A stretch of 51,835 nucleotides of DNA from an uncultured Clostridium sp. (GCA_947648765.1 CANSOY010000005.1:1-51835); one strand, 5' to 3'; shown: positions 38,882 to 49,662, counted from the first letter of the stretch. Notes: a model not told the origin generated them from the sequence alone. Numbers and translations are program-made.

Positions 38882-41800
38882 AGAAGTAACCACCATTTAT
38901 TCCGAATTGCTTTCTGGAACTTATATCGAAAAAAATTATCCTTCTTACTTGGATTATATCCAAGCGGAGGAAACCTATTTACAAAGTGATAAATACCAAA
39001 AGGATAAATTATATTGGGATACGCAATTTCAAACCATTCCAGAGATTGCTTCTCTTAGTGTGCGTCAAGCAAAGGAAAAAGAGATTACTTGTGCAGGAGC
39101 TCGTGCAAAGTTTTCTTTCTCTGCCGAGGATTTAGCAGAGGTTCGTGCTTTTTGCGACTCGCATAAGATTTCGGTTTATAACTTTTTTATTGCCGTGTAT
39201 TCGTTTTATGTTTCGCGCGTTAGCAATTTATCTGATTTTGTGATTGGTACGCCAATCTTAAATCGTACCAATTTTGACCAAAAACATACAATGGGTATGT
39301 TTATTAACGTTGCGCCTTTACGCGTAGCAGTAAATGAGCAAGTTTCTTTTGTGGATTTTGCAAAACACATTAGTGTTGATACCATGTCCATTTTTAGACA
39401 TCAACGTTATTCTTACCAAACCGTTTTGGAGGATATCCGAAAAAGAGATGCTTCCATTCCGAATTTATATAACGTGGTTCTTTCTTACCAAATTACCAAA
39501 ACAACGGAAGAAAGTAACCATATCCATTATTCAACGGATTGGATTTTTAATGGTAATGCTTCGGATGAATTACAAATTCATATGTTTGATTTGAACGAAG
39601 CCTCGAATATGACGGTTGCTTATGATTACAAAACAAGTGCATTTTCTGCGGATGAGGTTGCTTCTATCCATCACCGAATTGTAACCATTATGAAGCAAGT
39701 TATCTCCGATGAGGCAGTTTTGCTACAAGAACTTGAAATTGTTACACCAGAGGAAAAAACACAAATTTTAGCGGATTTTAATGATACTTTCGTAGACTAT
39801 CCACGTAACCAAACCATTGTAGATTTATTTGAAAAGCAAGTAGAAAAAACGCCAAATGAAATTGCAGTTGTTTTTGAAGATCAAAAACTAACTTACCGAG
39901 AATTAAATAAAAAAGCAAATGCTTTGGCAAAAGTTTTATTGCAGAAAAATGTTCAAGTAGGAGATATTGTCGCCATTTACTTACATAAATCTCTTGAAGT
40001 AGTAGTATCCATGTTTGCTATTCTAAAAGCAGGTGCTGCTTTTTTGCCACTTGATACTGACTATCCAAAAGACCGCCTTGATTATATCCTACAGAACTCT
40101 ACGCCAAAATTGATTTTATCTTCCAAGGATTTAGCACCAGACCTTTCACTTCCGCTTCTGTTGGTAGATTTAGCCGAAGATTTTTATACGACGCAAGAGA
40201 AAAATAATTTGCACTTAGCACTTACGCCAGAAAACCTTATGTATGTGATGTACACTTCTGGTTCTACTGGAAATCCAAAAGGCGTTATGGTAAAGCATAA
40301 AAATATTATTCGTTTGGCAGCTTTTCCAAATTTCATTACATTTGCTGAAAAAGAAGTAATGGTACAAACCGGTACCATTGTATTTGATGCCTGCATTTTT
40401 GAGATATTTGGCTGTTTATTGCACGGCTTTTCATTACATATTTTGAAGAAAGAATTTCTTTTGGATACTTTCTCTTTTGCTGATTTCTTAGAGAAACAAA
40501 AGGTTACTATTTTGTTTTTAACAACAGGATTATTCAATCAATTTGGATTGCAACACCCATCTATGTTTCAACATCTCAACTATTTATTAACTGGTGGAGA
40601 TGTTATTTCCAAAGAGAGTATGCAAAAAATTCTGGCTTGTAATCCGAAACTAAAAATCATTAACTGCTACGGGCCTACGGAAAACGGCTCTTATTCTACT
40701 TGCTATCCAATCCATGGAGATGAAAAAATCATTCCGATTGGAAAGCCAATTACCAATTCTACTGTTTATGTTGTACAACAAAATCACCTATGCCCTGTTG
40801 GCGTTCCTGGCGAACTATGGGTGGGTGGCGACGGACTTGCCAAAGGATACTTCCATCGCCCTGATTTAACACAGCAGCAATTTATTGCCAATCCTTTTGG
40901 CGAAGGAATGCTTTACAAAACAGGCGATTTGGTAAAGTGGTTGCCAGATGGAAATTTAGAATTTTTAGGAAGAATCGATAATCAAGTAAAAGTTCGTGGC
41001 TTCCGCATTGAACTTTCTGAAATTGACCGAAAAATTTTATTAGATACCAGTATTAAACAATCTTTGACAGTTGTAAGAAATATTCATCAATCAAAGGTCA
41101 TTTGTTCTTATCTTGTATCTGACCGAGAAATTTCAATCAAAGACTTAAAAGCCACTTTGGCAAAGTCTTTGCCAAGTTATATGATACCTGCTTTTATCAT
41201 GCAACTACCTGCTTTTCCACTGAATATCAATGGAAAAACAGATGTAAAAGCATTTCCTTTACCAGATGAAACAAACCTTCGTAAAGAAATTGTACCCGCT
41301 CGAAACGAACTCGACACTTTACTAATCCATACATTAGAAAAAGTATTACAAATTACCAATATTAGTTTGGCAGACTCATTCTTTGAATTAGGTGGCGACT
41401 CCTTATCTGCTATCTCATTTACACTTTTCTTGTCACAGGATTTAGGACTTCAAATTACCGTAAATGATGTTTTTCATTATCCTGTACTCCAAGATTTATC
41501 GGATTATATCGCAACCTTATCCAAAGAAACCATAACATCGGCTATCAAACCTGCTTCTAAGCGAGAATATTATCCAACTTCAAATGCACAAAGAAGAATT
41601 TACTATGCTTCTAGTATGGAGCAAAATTCAATCTTATATAATACAGCAGGTGGCATTATTGTTGACAAAGTGCTGGATATTCCTTTGTTACAAAAATGTT
41701 TTCAAACTTTAATTACTCGTCACGAAGTTTTACGTACTCGTTTTTGTATGATGGCGGAAAATATTGTTCAAGTAGTCGAAGACCACGTAGATTTTACCTT

Positions 41801-44800
41801 GTCTTATGAAAAACAAATCGTAACCGATGACTTTCATACGATTTATACCAATTTTGTGAAGCCATTTGATTTATCGAGTGCACCTTTGCTTCGTGCAAAA
41901 GTAGTAGCCTTACCAGAGAACAAAATGCTACTTTTATTAGATATGCACCATATTATCAGTGATGGTACTTCTTTAAGCATTTTACTACAAGAACTTTGCG
42001 ATTTATATAATGGAAAAATATTACCAGAAAAGCAAATTGGTTACAAAGATTTTTCTTTGTGGGAAAGAGAACAGTTAAAAACAGAAGAATACCAACAAGC
42101 AAAAGATTTTTGGGTAAGCCAATTTGAAAGTGAAATTCCTTTATTAAATATGCCAACCACTTTCCCAAGACCTTCTTTGCAAAGTTTTGAAGGAGCAAAT
42201 TATTACACCAACCTATCTTCTGAAATGTTTGAAAAAATCAATATCGTTGCAAAGCAATTAGGAATTACACCATATATGTTCATGCTTTCTGCCTTTTATA
42301 TTTTGCTTTCAAAATATACTTCGCAAGACGATATTGTTATTGGTACTCCAGTGGCGAACCGTGAATTACCAGAACTTTCGCAAATGATTGGGATGTTTGT
42401 TAATACCCTTGCTTTACGAAATAAAGTAGACCATTCCATTTGTTTTGCAGATTTCACAAAACAGATAAAAGATTACTGCTTATCTGCTTTTGCTAACCAA
42501 GCCTATCCTTTTGATGAATTGGTGAAAGCGTTAAATGTCAAAAGAGATCCGAGTCGAAATCCTTTATTTGATGTGATGTTTATTTACCAGAATAATGGTT
42601 ATCCAACTATTCATTTTGACGACACACAAGCAGAATACTTTATTCCAAATGGAAATGTTTCAAAATTTGATTTAAGTTTAGAAATTATTCCTACGGAAAA
42701 GCAGTTTTCACTACGTTTTGAATATGGCACTAAATTATTTAGTGAAGATTTTATCCAAAAGTTTGCCAACCATTATATCAATGTTTTAACAACAATTTTG
42801 GAAAATACCGCGATTAAAATAGCAGATATTGACCTTCTTTCGCCAGAAGAAAGAATTCAGATATTGCAAAATTTTAATGCTACTGATTTAGCACTTCCAG
42901 AAAAGAAAAGCATTGTCGATTTATTAGAAGAACAAGTTGAAAAAACACCAGACCGAATTGCACTTGTTTTTGAAAATCAGAAACTAACTTATCGTGAGTT
43001 TAATGAAAAGGCAAATGCTTTAGCAAGGTTCTTAGTAGAACAAGGAATTTCCCGTAATTCCATTGTTGGCATTATGCTTCCTCGTTCTTTGGAAATGATG
43101 ATTAGTATTTTTGCAATTCTAAAATCTGGTGCTGCTTATTTACCAATCGACCCGACTTATCCTAAAAATCGAATTACTTATATTGTAAAAGATAGTAATT
43201 TGAAAATACTTTTAACAAAAGATAATTCTTTATTTTTGAAAAATATTGATACCATTGATGTTTCCTTAAAGACTAGTAAAATCTATGATACCTATGGGAA
43301 ACAAAATTTGAAACTTTCCATTTTACCAGAAGATTTATCCTATATTATTTATACTTCTGGTTCTACTGGAAATCCGAAAGGTGTTAAATTAAAACATTTA
43401 TCTTTGCTTAATTTGGTTTACCACTGCAATAATTATGTAGAGTATTTGAAGAATAACAGTTATCGTTCTGTTGTTTCAATTACAACGGTTAGTTTTGATA
43501 TTTTCATTTTTGAAACTCTCATTTCTTTGCAACGAGGATTAAAATTAGTCATTGCCAATGAACGAGAAAAAGATGTTCCTGCTCTTTTAGATCAGCTAAT
43601 TGAAAAAGAAAAAATTGAAATTATCCAAACAACACCTTCTCGTATGCAAATTTTTTGCAGTAATTTGCAAGATATGCCACATTTTCATAATTTGAAATTT
43701 ATTACACTTGCAGGCGAACAATTACCAATTTCATTAGCAAAATCCTTAAAGGCTGCTACTGATTGTACCATTTATAACGGATATGGTCCAAGTGAAACAA
43801 CTGTGTTTTCGACTCTTACTGATGTTACCAATAAAGATTTTATGACAATCGGAAAACCACTTGCCAATACACAAATTTATATCTTAAATCCAGACCATCA
43901 AGCCTGTCCAGTTGGTGTTCCTGGTGAAATTTGTATTAGTGGAAATGGTGTCGGTTATGGTTATATTGGAAAAGATGATTTAACCCAAAAATCTTTTATT
44001 CCAAATCCATTTCTTCCATCTTCTACTTTGTATCGAACAGGAGATTTAGGATATTACCAAGAAAATGGAGAAATTGTTTGTTTAGGAAGAATTGACCATC
44101 AGATCAAAATTAGAGGTTTACGAATTGAGTTAGATGAAATTGAAAAAATTATTTTGAGTTTCAAAGGAATTGAAAAAGTCGTTGTTACTACCAGTACCGG
44201 TTCGTTAAATCGCCAGATTTTGTGTGCTTACTTTATCGCTAAGAGTAGAGTTTCGATTTCAGAATTAAAACAATATATTGCTATGTTTTTACCAAATTAT
44301 ATGGTGCCAACTTATATCGCACAATTAGCAGATTTCAAATATACACCAAATGGAAAGGTAGATAAAAAAGCATTACCAGAACCTACTTTTGCAAATGAAA
44401 AGAAATATTATAAAGCACCAAAAACCAATACAGAATATATGCTTCTTCAAATCTGGGAAAGCCTACTTTGCATTTCTCCGATTAGCACCTCGGATAATTT
44501 CTTTGATATTGGTGGCGACTCTCTACTTGCGATTAAAATGCAAATGGAATTATTGCGACAAAACATCAATATTTCATACGCTGAAATCTTTAAGTATAAT
44601 ACCATTCATAGTTTAGCTGCTATGATTGATAAAACACTTAATATTACCGATGACTTGCCAAATTTATTCGATTTATATGACTATTCTAATATTGACCATT
44701 TGTTGCAAGAAAATATTCATCGCAATTTAACCAATCTTTCGGTTCAACCGATTGGCAATGTTTTGCTAACTGGTGTAACTGGATTTTTGGGAATTCATCT

Positions 44801-45869
44801 TCTTGCTTATTTACTGGAAAATACGGATGTTAAAATTTATTGCTTAATCCGAAAAGACCCAAGCACTTCTTTAGTAGACAAGATTTTGCGAAAATTGCAT
44901 TACTACTTTGGCGAAAAATATGATGCTTTTGTTCAAAAACGTATTATTGCAATTAACTCCGATTTAAGCAAAAATAATTTGGGACTTACCAGCGAAAAAT
45001 TGAGTACATTAAATGAGCAAATCTCTTGTGTGATTAACTGTGCTGCGATTGTAAAGCATTATGGAAATTACAAAGATTTTGAAAAAATCAATGTAATTGC
45101 TGTTAAGAAGTTAGTGGATTTCTGCAAAAAATACCATAAAAAATTAGTGCAAATTTCTACCTTAAGTGTTTCGGGTAATACGATGTTTGATTTTGCCATG
45201 AACCAACAAAAATATGATACAAATGTTACTTTTAACGAGTCTAATTTATACATCGGTCAATCTTTAGAAAATGTTTATGTACGAAGTAAATTTGAGGCAG
45301 AAAAAATAATTTTGACAGAAGTTTATCAGAAAAAACTTGATGCACTTATTTTAAGAATTGGAAATATTACCAATCGTTTTTCAGACGGAAAGTTCCAGCA
45401 AAATGCGAGTGAAAATGCTTTTGCCAATAAAATAAAAGCATTTATGGAAATTGCTGCACTTCCAGATTATGTCATGGATAAATATATGGAGTTTAGTCCT
45501 GTGGATTGTGTGGCAGAAGCTGTTATCAAAGCGATTGAACACGCAGATACCAATGTTTCTGTACTCCATATCTATAACCCAAATCATGTTTACTTAAAAG
45601 ACTTTGTCCAATTATTACCGCCTCAATATGCCTTGGCGGTTGTCCAAGAGAAAGAATTCAAAAATATTATTGACAACTTGTTGAAAAACGATGAAAAAAG
45701 GTATATCATTTCTAATATACTGAATGATTTAGACAGTGAGCGTAAATTAGTTTATGATACCCAAATCAATATTCAAAGTAAATTTTCACAAAATTTCTTA
45801 AAACAAAGTAATTTTACCTGGCCTACTATTACCAAGGAATACATTGAAAATTTATTAAAAAATTTATAA
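38832..45869 (+). CDS. dimodular nonribosomal peptide synthetase with terminal thioester reductase (C-A-T-C-A-T-R)
   Basis: Joined to the preceding fragment this is a roughly 2470-aa assembly line. Domains by nucleotide: rest of C1 (DSWSLG at 38854), A1 (about 39810-41280; YTSGSTGNPKG, YKTGDLVKW, GRIDNQVKVRG), T1 (GGDSL near 41391), C2 (41570-42850; HHIISDG), A2 (42900-44400; YTSGSTGNPKG, YRTGDLGYY, GRIDHQIKIRG), T2 (GGDSL near 44511), and R (from 44760; LTGVTGFLG NAD(P)-binding loop, YVRSK near 45278). Family knowledge: a starter C plus a terminal R gives an N-acyl dipeptide aldehyde. Aligned by eye with GrsA, the A1 pocket reads D-A-F-F-L-G-C-S-Y, suggesting an aliphatic or aromatic residue; A2 reads D-I-F-Q-T-A-G-V-F, which I cannot assign. 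No phosphopantetheinyl transferase is in the window. Confidence 0.9.
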   Translation: MSTISFGDSWSLGLIAKEVTTIYSELLSGTYIEKNYPSYLDYIQAEETYLQSDKYQKDKLYWDTQFQTIPEIASLSVRQAKEKEITCAGARAKFSFSAEDLAEVRAFCDSHKISVYNFFIAVYSFYVSRVSNLSDFVIGTPILNRTNFDQKHTMGMFINVAPLRVAVNEQVSFVDFAKHISVDTMSIFRHQRYSYQTVLEDIRKRDASIPNLYNVVLSYQITKTTEESNHIHYSTDWIFNGNASDELQIHMFDLNEASNMTVAYDYKTSAFSADEVASIHHRIVTIMKQVISDEAVLLQELEIVTPEEKTQILADFNDTFVDYPRNQTIVDLFEKQVEKTPNEIAVVFEDQKLTYRELNKKANALAKVLLQKNVQVGDIVAIYLHKSLEVVVSMFAILKAGAAFLPLDTDYPKDRLDYILQNSTPKLILSSKDLAPDLSLPLLLVDLAEDFYTTQEKNNLHLALTPENLMYVMYTSGSTGNPKGVMVKHKNIIRLAAFPNFITFAEKEVMVQTGTIVFDACIFEIFGCLLHGFSLHILKKEFLLDTFSFADFLEKQKVTILFLTTGLFNQFGLQHPSMFQHLNYLLTGGDVISKESMQKILACNPKLKIINCYGPTENGSYSTCYPIHGDEKIIPIGKPITNSTVYVVQQNHLCPVGVPGELWVGGDGLAKGYFHRPDLTQQQFIANPFGEGMLYKTGDLVKWLPDGNLEFLGRIDNQVKVRGFRIELSEIDRKILLDTSIKQSLTVVRNIHQSKVICSYLVSDREISIKDLKATLAKSLPSYMIPAFIMQLPAFPLNINGKTDVKAFPLPDETNLRKEIVPARNELDTLLIHTLEKVLQITNISLADSFFELGGDSLSAISFTLFLSQDLGLQITVNDVFHYPVLQDLSDYIATLSKETITSAIKPASKREYYPTSNAQRRIYYASSMEQNSILYNTAGGIIVDKVLDIPLLQKCFQTLITRHEVLRTRFCMMAENIVQVVEDHVDFTLSYEKQIVTDDFHTIYTNFVKPFDLSSAPLLRAKVVALPENKMLLLLDMHHIISDGTSLSILLQELCDLYNGKILPEKQIGYKDFSLWEREQLKTEEYQQAKDFWVSQFESEIPLLNMPTTFPRPSLQSFEGANYYTNLSSEMFEKINIVAKQLGITPYMFMLSAFYILLSKYTSQDDIVIGTPVANRELPELSQMIGMFVNTLALRNKVDHSICFADFTKQIKDYCLSAFANQAYPFDELVKALNVKRDPSRNPLFDVMFIYQNNGYPTIHFDDTQAEYFIPNGNVSKFDLSLEIIPTEKQFSLRFEYGTKLFSEDFIQKFANHYINVLTTILENTAIKIADIDLLSPEERIQILQNFNATDLALPEKKSIVDLLEEQVEKTPDRIALVFENQKLTYREFNEKANALARFLVEQGISRNSIVGIMLPRSLEMMISIFAILKSGAAYLPIDPTYPKNRITYIVKDSNLKILLTKDNSLFLKNIDTIDVSLKTSKIYDTYGKQNLKLSILPEDLSYIIYTSGSTGNPKGVKLKHLSLLNLVYHCNNYVEYLKNNSYRSVVSITTVSFDIFIFETLISLQRGLKLVIANEREKDVPALLDQLIEKEKIEIIQTTPSRMQIFCSNLQDMPHFHNLKFITLAGEQLPISLAKSLKAATDCTIYNGYGPSETTVFSTLTDVTNKDFMTIGKPLANTQIYILNPDHQACPVGVPGEICISGNGVGYGYIGKDDLTQKSFIPNPFLPSSTLYRTGDLGYYQENGEIVCLGRIDHQIKIRGLRIELDEIEKIILSFKGIEKVVVTTSTGSLNRQILCAYFIAKSRVSISELKQYIAMFLPNYMVPTYIAQLADFKYTPNGKVDKKALPEPTFANEKKYYKAPKTNTEYMLLQIWESLLCISPISTSDNFFDIGGDSLLAIKMQMELLRQNINISYAEIFKYNTIHSLAAMIDKTLNITDDLPNLFDLYDYSNIDHLLQENIHRNLTNLSVQPIGNVLLTGVTGFLGIHLLAYLLENTDVKIYCLIRKDPSTSLVDKILRKLHYYFGEKYDAFVQKRIIAINSDLSKNNLGLTSEKLSTLNEQISCVINCAAIVKHYGNYKDFEKINVIAVKKLVDFCKKYHKKLVQISTLSVSGNTMFDFAMNQQKYDTNVTFNESNLYIGQSLENVYVRSKFEAEKIILTEVYQKKLDALILRIGNITNRFSDGKFQQNASENAFANKIKAFMEIAALPDYVMDKYMEFSPVDCVAEAVIKAIEHADTNVSVLHIYNPNHVYLKDFVQLLPPQYALAVVQEKEFKNIIDNLLKNDEKRYIISNILNDLDSERKLVYDTQINIQSKFSQNFLKQSNFTWPTITKEYIENLLKNL

Positions 45870-45884
45870 ACAAAGGATGAGAAA

Positions 45885-47690
45885 ATGATGAGTGGAATTG
45901 TGAATTTAATCATGTTAATTATGGCTGCTATTATTACTTTTGTCTTATTTTTATTTATGAAGCGAAATACAACAAAAAGCCAATTAACACGTACTTTTAC
46001 TTGGAATATTATCTTAATTCTTATTTGGATTATCCCTTTAATTTTTCAAGTATTATTAACAGAAAAATTACATATTTCACCCATTGTTTTCGAGTACTTT
46101 ACTTATGTTGGCACTTGCTTTTTACCGGTTTCGTTATTTTTTACAAGTTTAGTATTTGCCAACACCAAAATTAAATTTAAAGATGCTCATTTGCTTTTGT
46201 TTATTGTTCCAGTCATTTCTCTATGTGTCTTGTGGACAAATAATGTCCATCATTTATTTTATGAAATTTATTCTACAAATTTAGAAGAAACCGTAACTGG
46301 ACCATATACCATTGTTCATTTCATTTATACATATGGACTATTTGATTTAGCCCTTAGTATTTTTTTGAGATACTCGATTAAAAACGCCGGGTTCTTTTCA
46401 AGGCAATCTATCTTAATCCTTTTAGGTGCTTTGATTCCAATTGTCGTTAATATTTTAGGAACATTTAATATTATTCCAATGACCATATACATCACACCAA
46501 TTTGCTTTACATTTACTATGTTTTTCTTTGCACTTGCTATTTTCAAATTCAAGTTTTTGAGTTCAACTCCAATCGCTTTGCAAAGAATTGTAGACCGTAT
46601 GTCCGATAGTTATGTTGTCTTAGATGAAAACAATACGGTTTTGGATTTCAATGAAACTTTTTTGAAAACATTTGGTCTAAATGCAACAACAACTAGAAAT
46701 CGAGATTTTATTAAATTAGTACAACTTAGTCAATCGACTTTAGATGAATTGGTATTGACTTTACAAAAGTCTAGAAAATCTTCTAAAACGTTTACGTTTG
46801 AAAAGGCTTTTGAGCGTTTGAATAAATATTTCCATGTTGAAGTCAATAGTATTACAAACCAAGGAAATTTTTTAGGAACCCTCATTCTTTTCAAAGATAT
46901 TACACAGCATATTGAGGATATGAATACCATTAAAGAAAATCAAAATCTATTAACTGAACGAGAACGTCTTGCTTCTTTAGGACAAATGATTGGTGGTATC
47001 GCACACAACTTAAAAACACCAATTATGTCCATTTCTGGAGCAGCAGAAGGTCTTACCGATTTAGTAAAGGAATATGATATTTCCATCGGAGATCCAGAAG
47101 TAACCAATCAAGACCACCACGATATTGCCAAAGATATGTATACTTGGATTGGAAAGATTAAAGAATACACCGAATATATGTCAGATGTTATTACTGCTGT
47201 TAAAGGGCAAGCTGTTGTTATGTCAGAACAAGATTCTTACCATTTCACTGTAGATGAATTGGTAAAACGTGTTTCGATTTTAATGCGTCATGAATTGAAA
47301 AATGCTCTTGTTAATCTGAAAACAACCATTGAAATTGATAAAGATACACAACTAAAAGGAAATGTTAATAGTTTAGTACAAGTTATTAACAATATGATCT
47401 CCAATAGTATTCAAGCCTATAACGGAAAAACAGACGAGAATATTGAATTTACCATTTCAAAGGATAATTCCCATGTTATTCTTTCAATCAAAGATTATGC
47501 TGGTGGACTTCCAAAAGAAGTAGCAGATAAGTTATTCAAAGAAATGATAACAACCAAAGGAAAAAACGGAACTGGACTAGGATTATTTATGTCTTATTCC
47601 AATATTCGTGCCCATTTTAACGGAAATATTACCGTTGACACAGAAGAAGGAGTTGGCTCTACTTTTCATATTTACTTGCCAATCGAATAG
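45885..47690 (+). CDS. sensor histidine kinase with 7TM N-terminus and PAS domain
   Basis: A 601-aa kinase: N-terminal seven-helix membrane sensor (about 5-225, 7TMR-HK type), PAS (about 230-345; SDSYVVLDENNTVLDFNETF), dimerisation domain with phospho-accepting His about 373 (GGIAHNLKTPIMS), and ATPase domain (NMISNSIQAY, DYAGGLP, GTGLGLFMS). It starts 16 bp after the synthetase stop with AAAGGATGAG upstream, and a terminator follows, so it is co-transcribed with the NRPS. The partner is probably the HD-GYP regulator encoded next. It may sense an envelope or small-molecule cue related to the product; that is inference. Confidence 0.92.
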   Translation: MMSGIVNLIMLIMAAIITFVLFLFMKRNTTKSQLTRTFTWNIILILIWIIPLIFQVLLTEKLHISPIVFEYFTYVGTCFLPVSLFFTSLVFANTKIKFKDAHLLLFIVPVISLCVLWTNNVHHLFYEIYSTNLEETVTGPYTIVHFIYTYGLFDLALSIFLRYSIKNAGFFSRQSILILLGALIPIVVNILGTFNIIPMTIYITPICFTFTMFFFALAIFKFKFLSSTPIALQRIVDRMSDSYVVLDENNTVLDFNETFLKTFGLNATTTRNRDFIKLVQLSQSTLDELVLTLQKSRKSSKTFTFEKAFERLNKYFHVEVNSITNQGNFLGTLILFKDITQHIEDMNTIKENQNLLTERERLASLGQMIGGIAHNLKTPIMSISGAAEGLTDLVKEYDISIGDPEVTNQDHHDIAKDMYTWIGKIKEYTEYMSDVITAVKGQAVVMSEQDSYHFTVDELVKRVSILMRHELKNALVNLKTTIEIDKDTQLKGNVNSLVQVINNMISNSIQAYNGKTDENIEFTISKDNSHVILSIKDYAGGLPKEVADKLFKEMITTKGKNGTGLGLFMSYSNIRAHFNGNITVDTEEGVGSTFHIYLPIE

Positions 47691-47692
47691 AG

Positions 47693-47738
47693 AAAAACGG
47701 AGGATATTCGTCAAAAATATCTTCCGTTTTTGATTTTT
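47693..47738 (+). terminator. terminator of the NRPS-kinase operon
   Basis: AAAAACGGAgGATATT / AATATCTTCCGTTTTT stem with T tail. Confidence 0.85.
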
Positions 47739-47771
47739 TGAAAAGATTTCCTATAATTTTTGTGTTTTTGA

Positions 47772-47800
47772 TTGCTTTTTCCACAATTTATCAATATAAT
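47772..47800 (+). promoter_or_regulatory. promoter of the HD-GYP regulator gene
   Basis: TTGCTT, 17 bp, TATAAT, 30 bp before the GTG start. Confidence 0.7.
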
Positions 47801-47830
47801 GGGTACAAGTTATAAGCGGGGTGATAATTC

Positions 47831-48883
47831 GTGAGAAAAAGTATTCAGGAAACACCTTCTACTGGCTATCGTATCTTAGCAGTTGATGATGAAGAAGGTA
47901 TTGTTGACTCTTTATCCATCCTTCTAAAACGATCTGGTTATGAATTTATTGGTATAACGGATCCAGTGGAGGCTATTGAAAGAGTTAGAAATGAACACTT
48001 TGACCTTATGGTATTAGACTTTATTATGAGTCCGATTCATGGCGATAAGGTTGTTGAAGAAATTCGTAAATTTAATAAAGATTTATATATTTTATTATTA
48101 ACCGGACACAAGGACCTTGCTCCTCCTCTTGACACCATCCGTCGTTTAGATATTCAAGGATATTGTGAAAAGAGTGATAAGTTTGACCAGTTGCTTTTGC
48201 TCATTGAGTCTGGCATAAAATCCATTTCTCAAATGAATGAGATTAAGAAAATTAACAAAGAATTAACTGGTATGTATGAGAAACTAGAGCAAGCCTATAT
48301 GGAAAGTATCCAAACTTTAAGGTTTGCCGTTGAAGCAAAAGATGCCTATACACGAGGACATTCTGATCGTGTTTCGGAATATTCCATTTTAATTGGGAAA
48401 CACTTAGGATTATCTGCAGAAGATATTAAAACATTAAAAGTTGGCGGATTATTCCATGATATTGGTAAAATTGGTATTCCAGATAGTATTTTGCGAAAAG
48501 AGTCTAGACTAGACGATAGTGAATATTCGCAAATTAAAAACCATCCATCCATTGGTGCACATATTCTTTGCAATGCGGAGATTTTCCGTGAGATTATCCC
48601 GATTGTAAAACACCATCACGAGAAATATGATGGTACTGGATATCCAAGTAGATTAGCTGGAGAAAATATTCCATTTTTAGCCAGAATTGCCGCTGTTGCA
48701 GATACTTTTGATGCCATGTCTTCTCGAAGAACTTATCGTGATGCGCTACCGATTGATGTGGTAAAAGCTGAAATTACTCGTTGCTCTGGTACACAATTCG
48801 ATCCACAAATTGCAAAAGCCTTTTTAGAGATTTTGGAAACGAAATACGATAAAATTCAAGAAATTCAAAGAAAATATAGTTAA
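47831..48883 (+). CDS. response regulator with HD-GYP output domain
   Basis: A 350-aa protein. Receiver domain (about 13-130) has the acidic pair VDDE, phospho-acceptor D63 (MVLDFIM) and the conserved Lys in YCEKSDKF. A coiled linker follows, then an HD-GYP domain (about 160-345) with HSDRVSEYS, HD in LFHDIGKIGIPD (about 208-209), HHHEKYDGTGYP (GYP about 270-272) and ADTFDAMSSRRTYR. HD-GYP domains usually hydrolyse cyclic di-GMP. Start GTG with GGGGTG upstream. It is the likely target of the upstream kinase. Confidence 0.92.
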   Translation: MRKSIQETPSTGYRILAVDDEEGIVDSLSILLKRSGYEFIGITDPVEAIERVRNEHFDLMVLDFIMSPIHGDKVVEEIRKFNKDLYILLLTGHKDLAPPLDTIRRLDIQGYCEKSDKFDQLLLLIESGIKSISQMNEIKKINKELTGMYEKLEQAYMESIQTLRFAVEAKDAYTRGHSDRVSEYSILIGKHLGLSAEDIKTLKVGGLFHDIGKIGIPDSILRKESRLDDSEYSQIKNHPSIGAHILCNAEIFREIIPIVKHHHEKYDGTGYPSRLAGENIPFLARIAAVADTFDAMSSRRTYRDALPIDVVKAEITRCSGTQFDPQIAKAFLEILETKYDKIQEIQRKYS

Positions 48884-48897
48884 GGTTCGAGGTTTTT

Positions 48898-49662
48898 ATG
48901 AAATCTTATCAAGTACGAACAAGGGCAAAAGAATTTTTAACAGGTGGTTGGAAAACCTTTGCATTTACATCTTTACTTTATTTGGTTTTCCTACTACTTG
49001 TTTCTTATGTTCCTAGGTTGTTAAAAGTCCCATATATTCTATGTATTATCCTCCAAAACGGATGTAATATCTTTTTTTCTTATGGGCTTTTTTCTGTTTT
49101 TTGGCACTATTCACGAGGGCAAGACGTACGTTTTTTTGATTTTGCAATCATTGCTCTAAAAAATATAAAGCGCGCCTTTCTCTTGTTTTTCTATACAGCA
49201 TTAAGACTAATCCTACCATTCCTTGGTGTTATCATTTCTACTGTACTAATTGCAAGTTCTGTTACAGGTTCTCTCATTTATGCTTCACAGGATTTAGGTA
49301 GCTCCCCATTTTTAATTGCAGTTTTTATTATTTCGATTATTTTAGCTGTTGTATCTTATGTTGTTTTTTTCGTAAAATCACTTTATTATGTTTTTAGTAA
49401 TTTGATTGCGATTGAACATCCCGAATTATCTGAAAAAGATTGTGTAATAAAAAGCAAAGAAATGATGAAGGGACACCGTATTCAATATCTAAAATTATTA
49501 TTTAGTTTTATTGGATGGTTTATTGTTGGAATATTTACTTTACTAATCGGATTCATTTGGATATTTCCTTATTTGCAAATGTCTATTATTGCATTTTATG
49601 AAATTATAAAAAATGGAGAAATAAACAAAAAGAAAAAACATCGAAATAAAAAGAAAAAATAA
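48898..49662 (+). CDS. DUF975 family membrane protein
   Basis: A 254-aa polytopic protein with five to six helices. ELSEKDCVIKSKEMMKGHRIQYLKLLFSFIGW, then FPYLQMSIIAFYEII, is the signature of DUF975; function unknown. A Lys-rich tail ends the protein. It starts 14 bp after the HD-GYP regulator stop and is probably in the same operon. Confidence 0.88.
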   Translation: MKSYQVRTRAKEFLTGGWKTFAFTSLLYLVFLLLVSYVPRLLKVPYILCIILQNGCNIFFSYGLFSVFWHYSRGQDVRFFDFAIIALKNIKRAFLLFFYTALRLILPFLGVIISTVLIASSVTGSLIYASQDLGSSPFLIAVFIISIILAVVSYVVFFVKSLYYVFSNLIAIEHPELSEKDCVIKSKEMMKGHRIQYLKLLFSFIGWFIVGIFTLLIGFIWIFPYLQMSIIAFYEIIKNGEINKKKKHRNKKKK

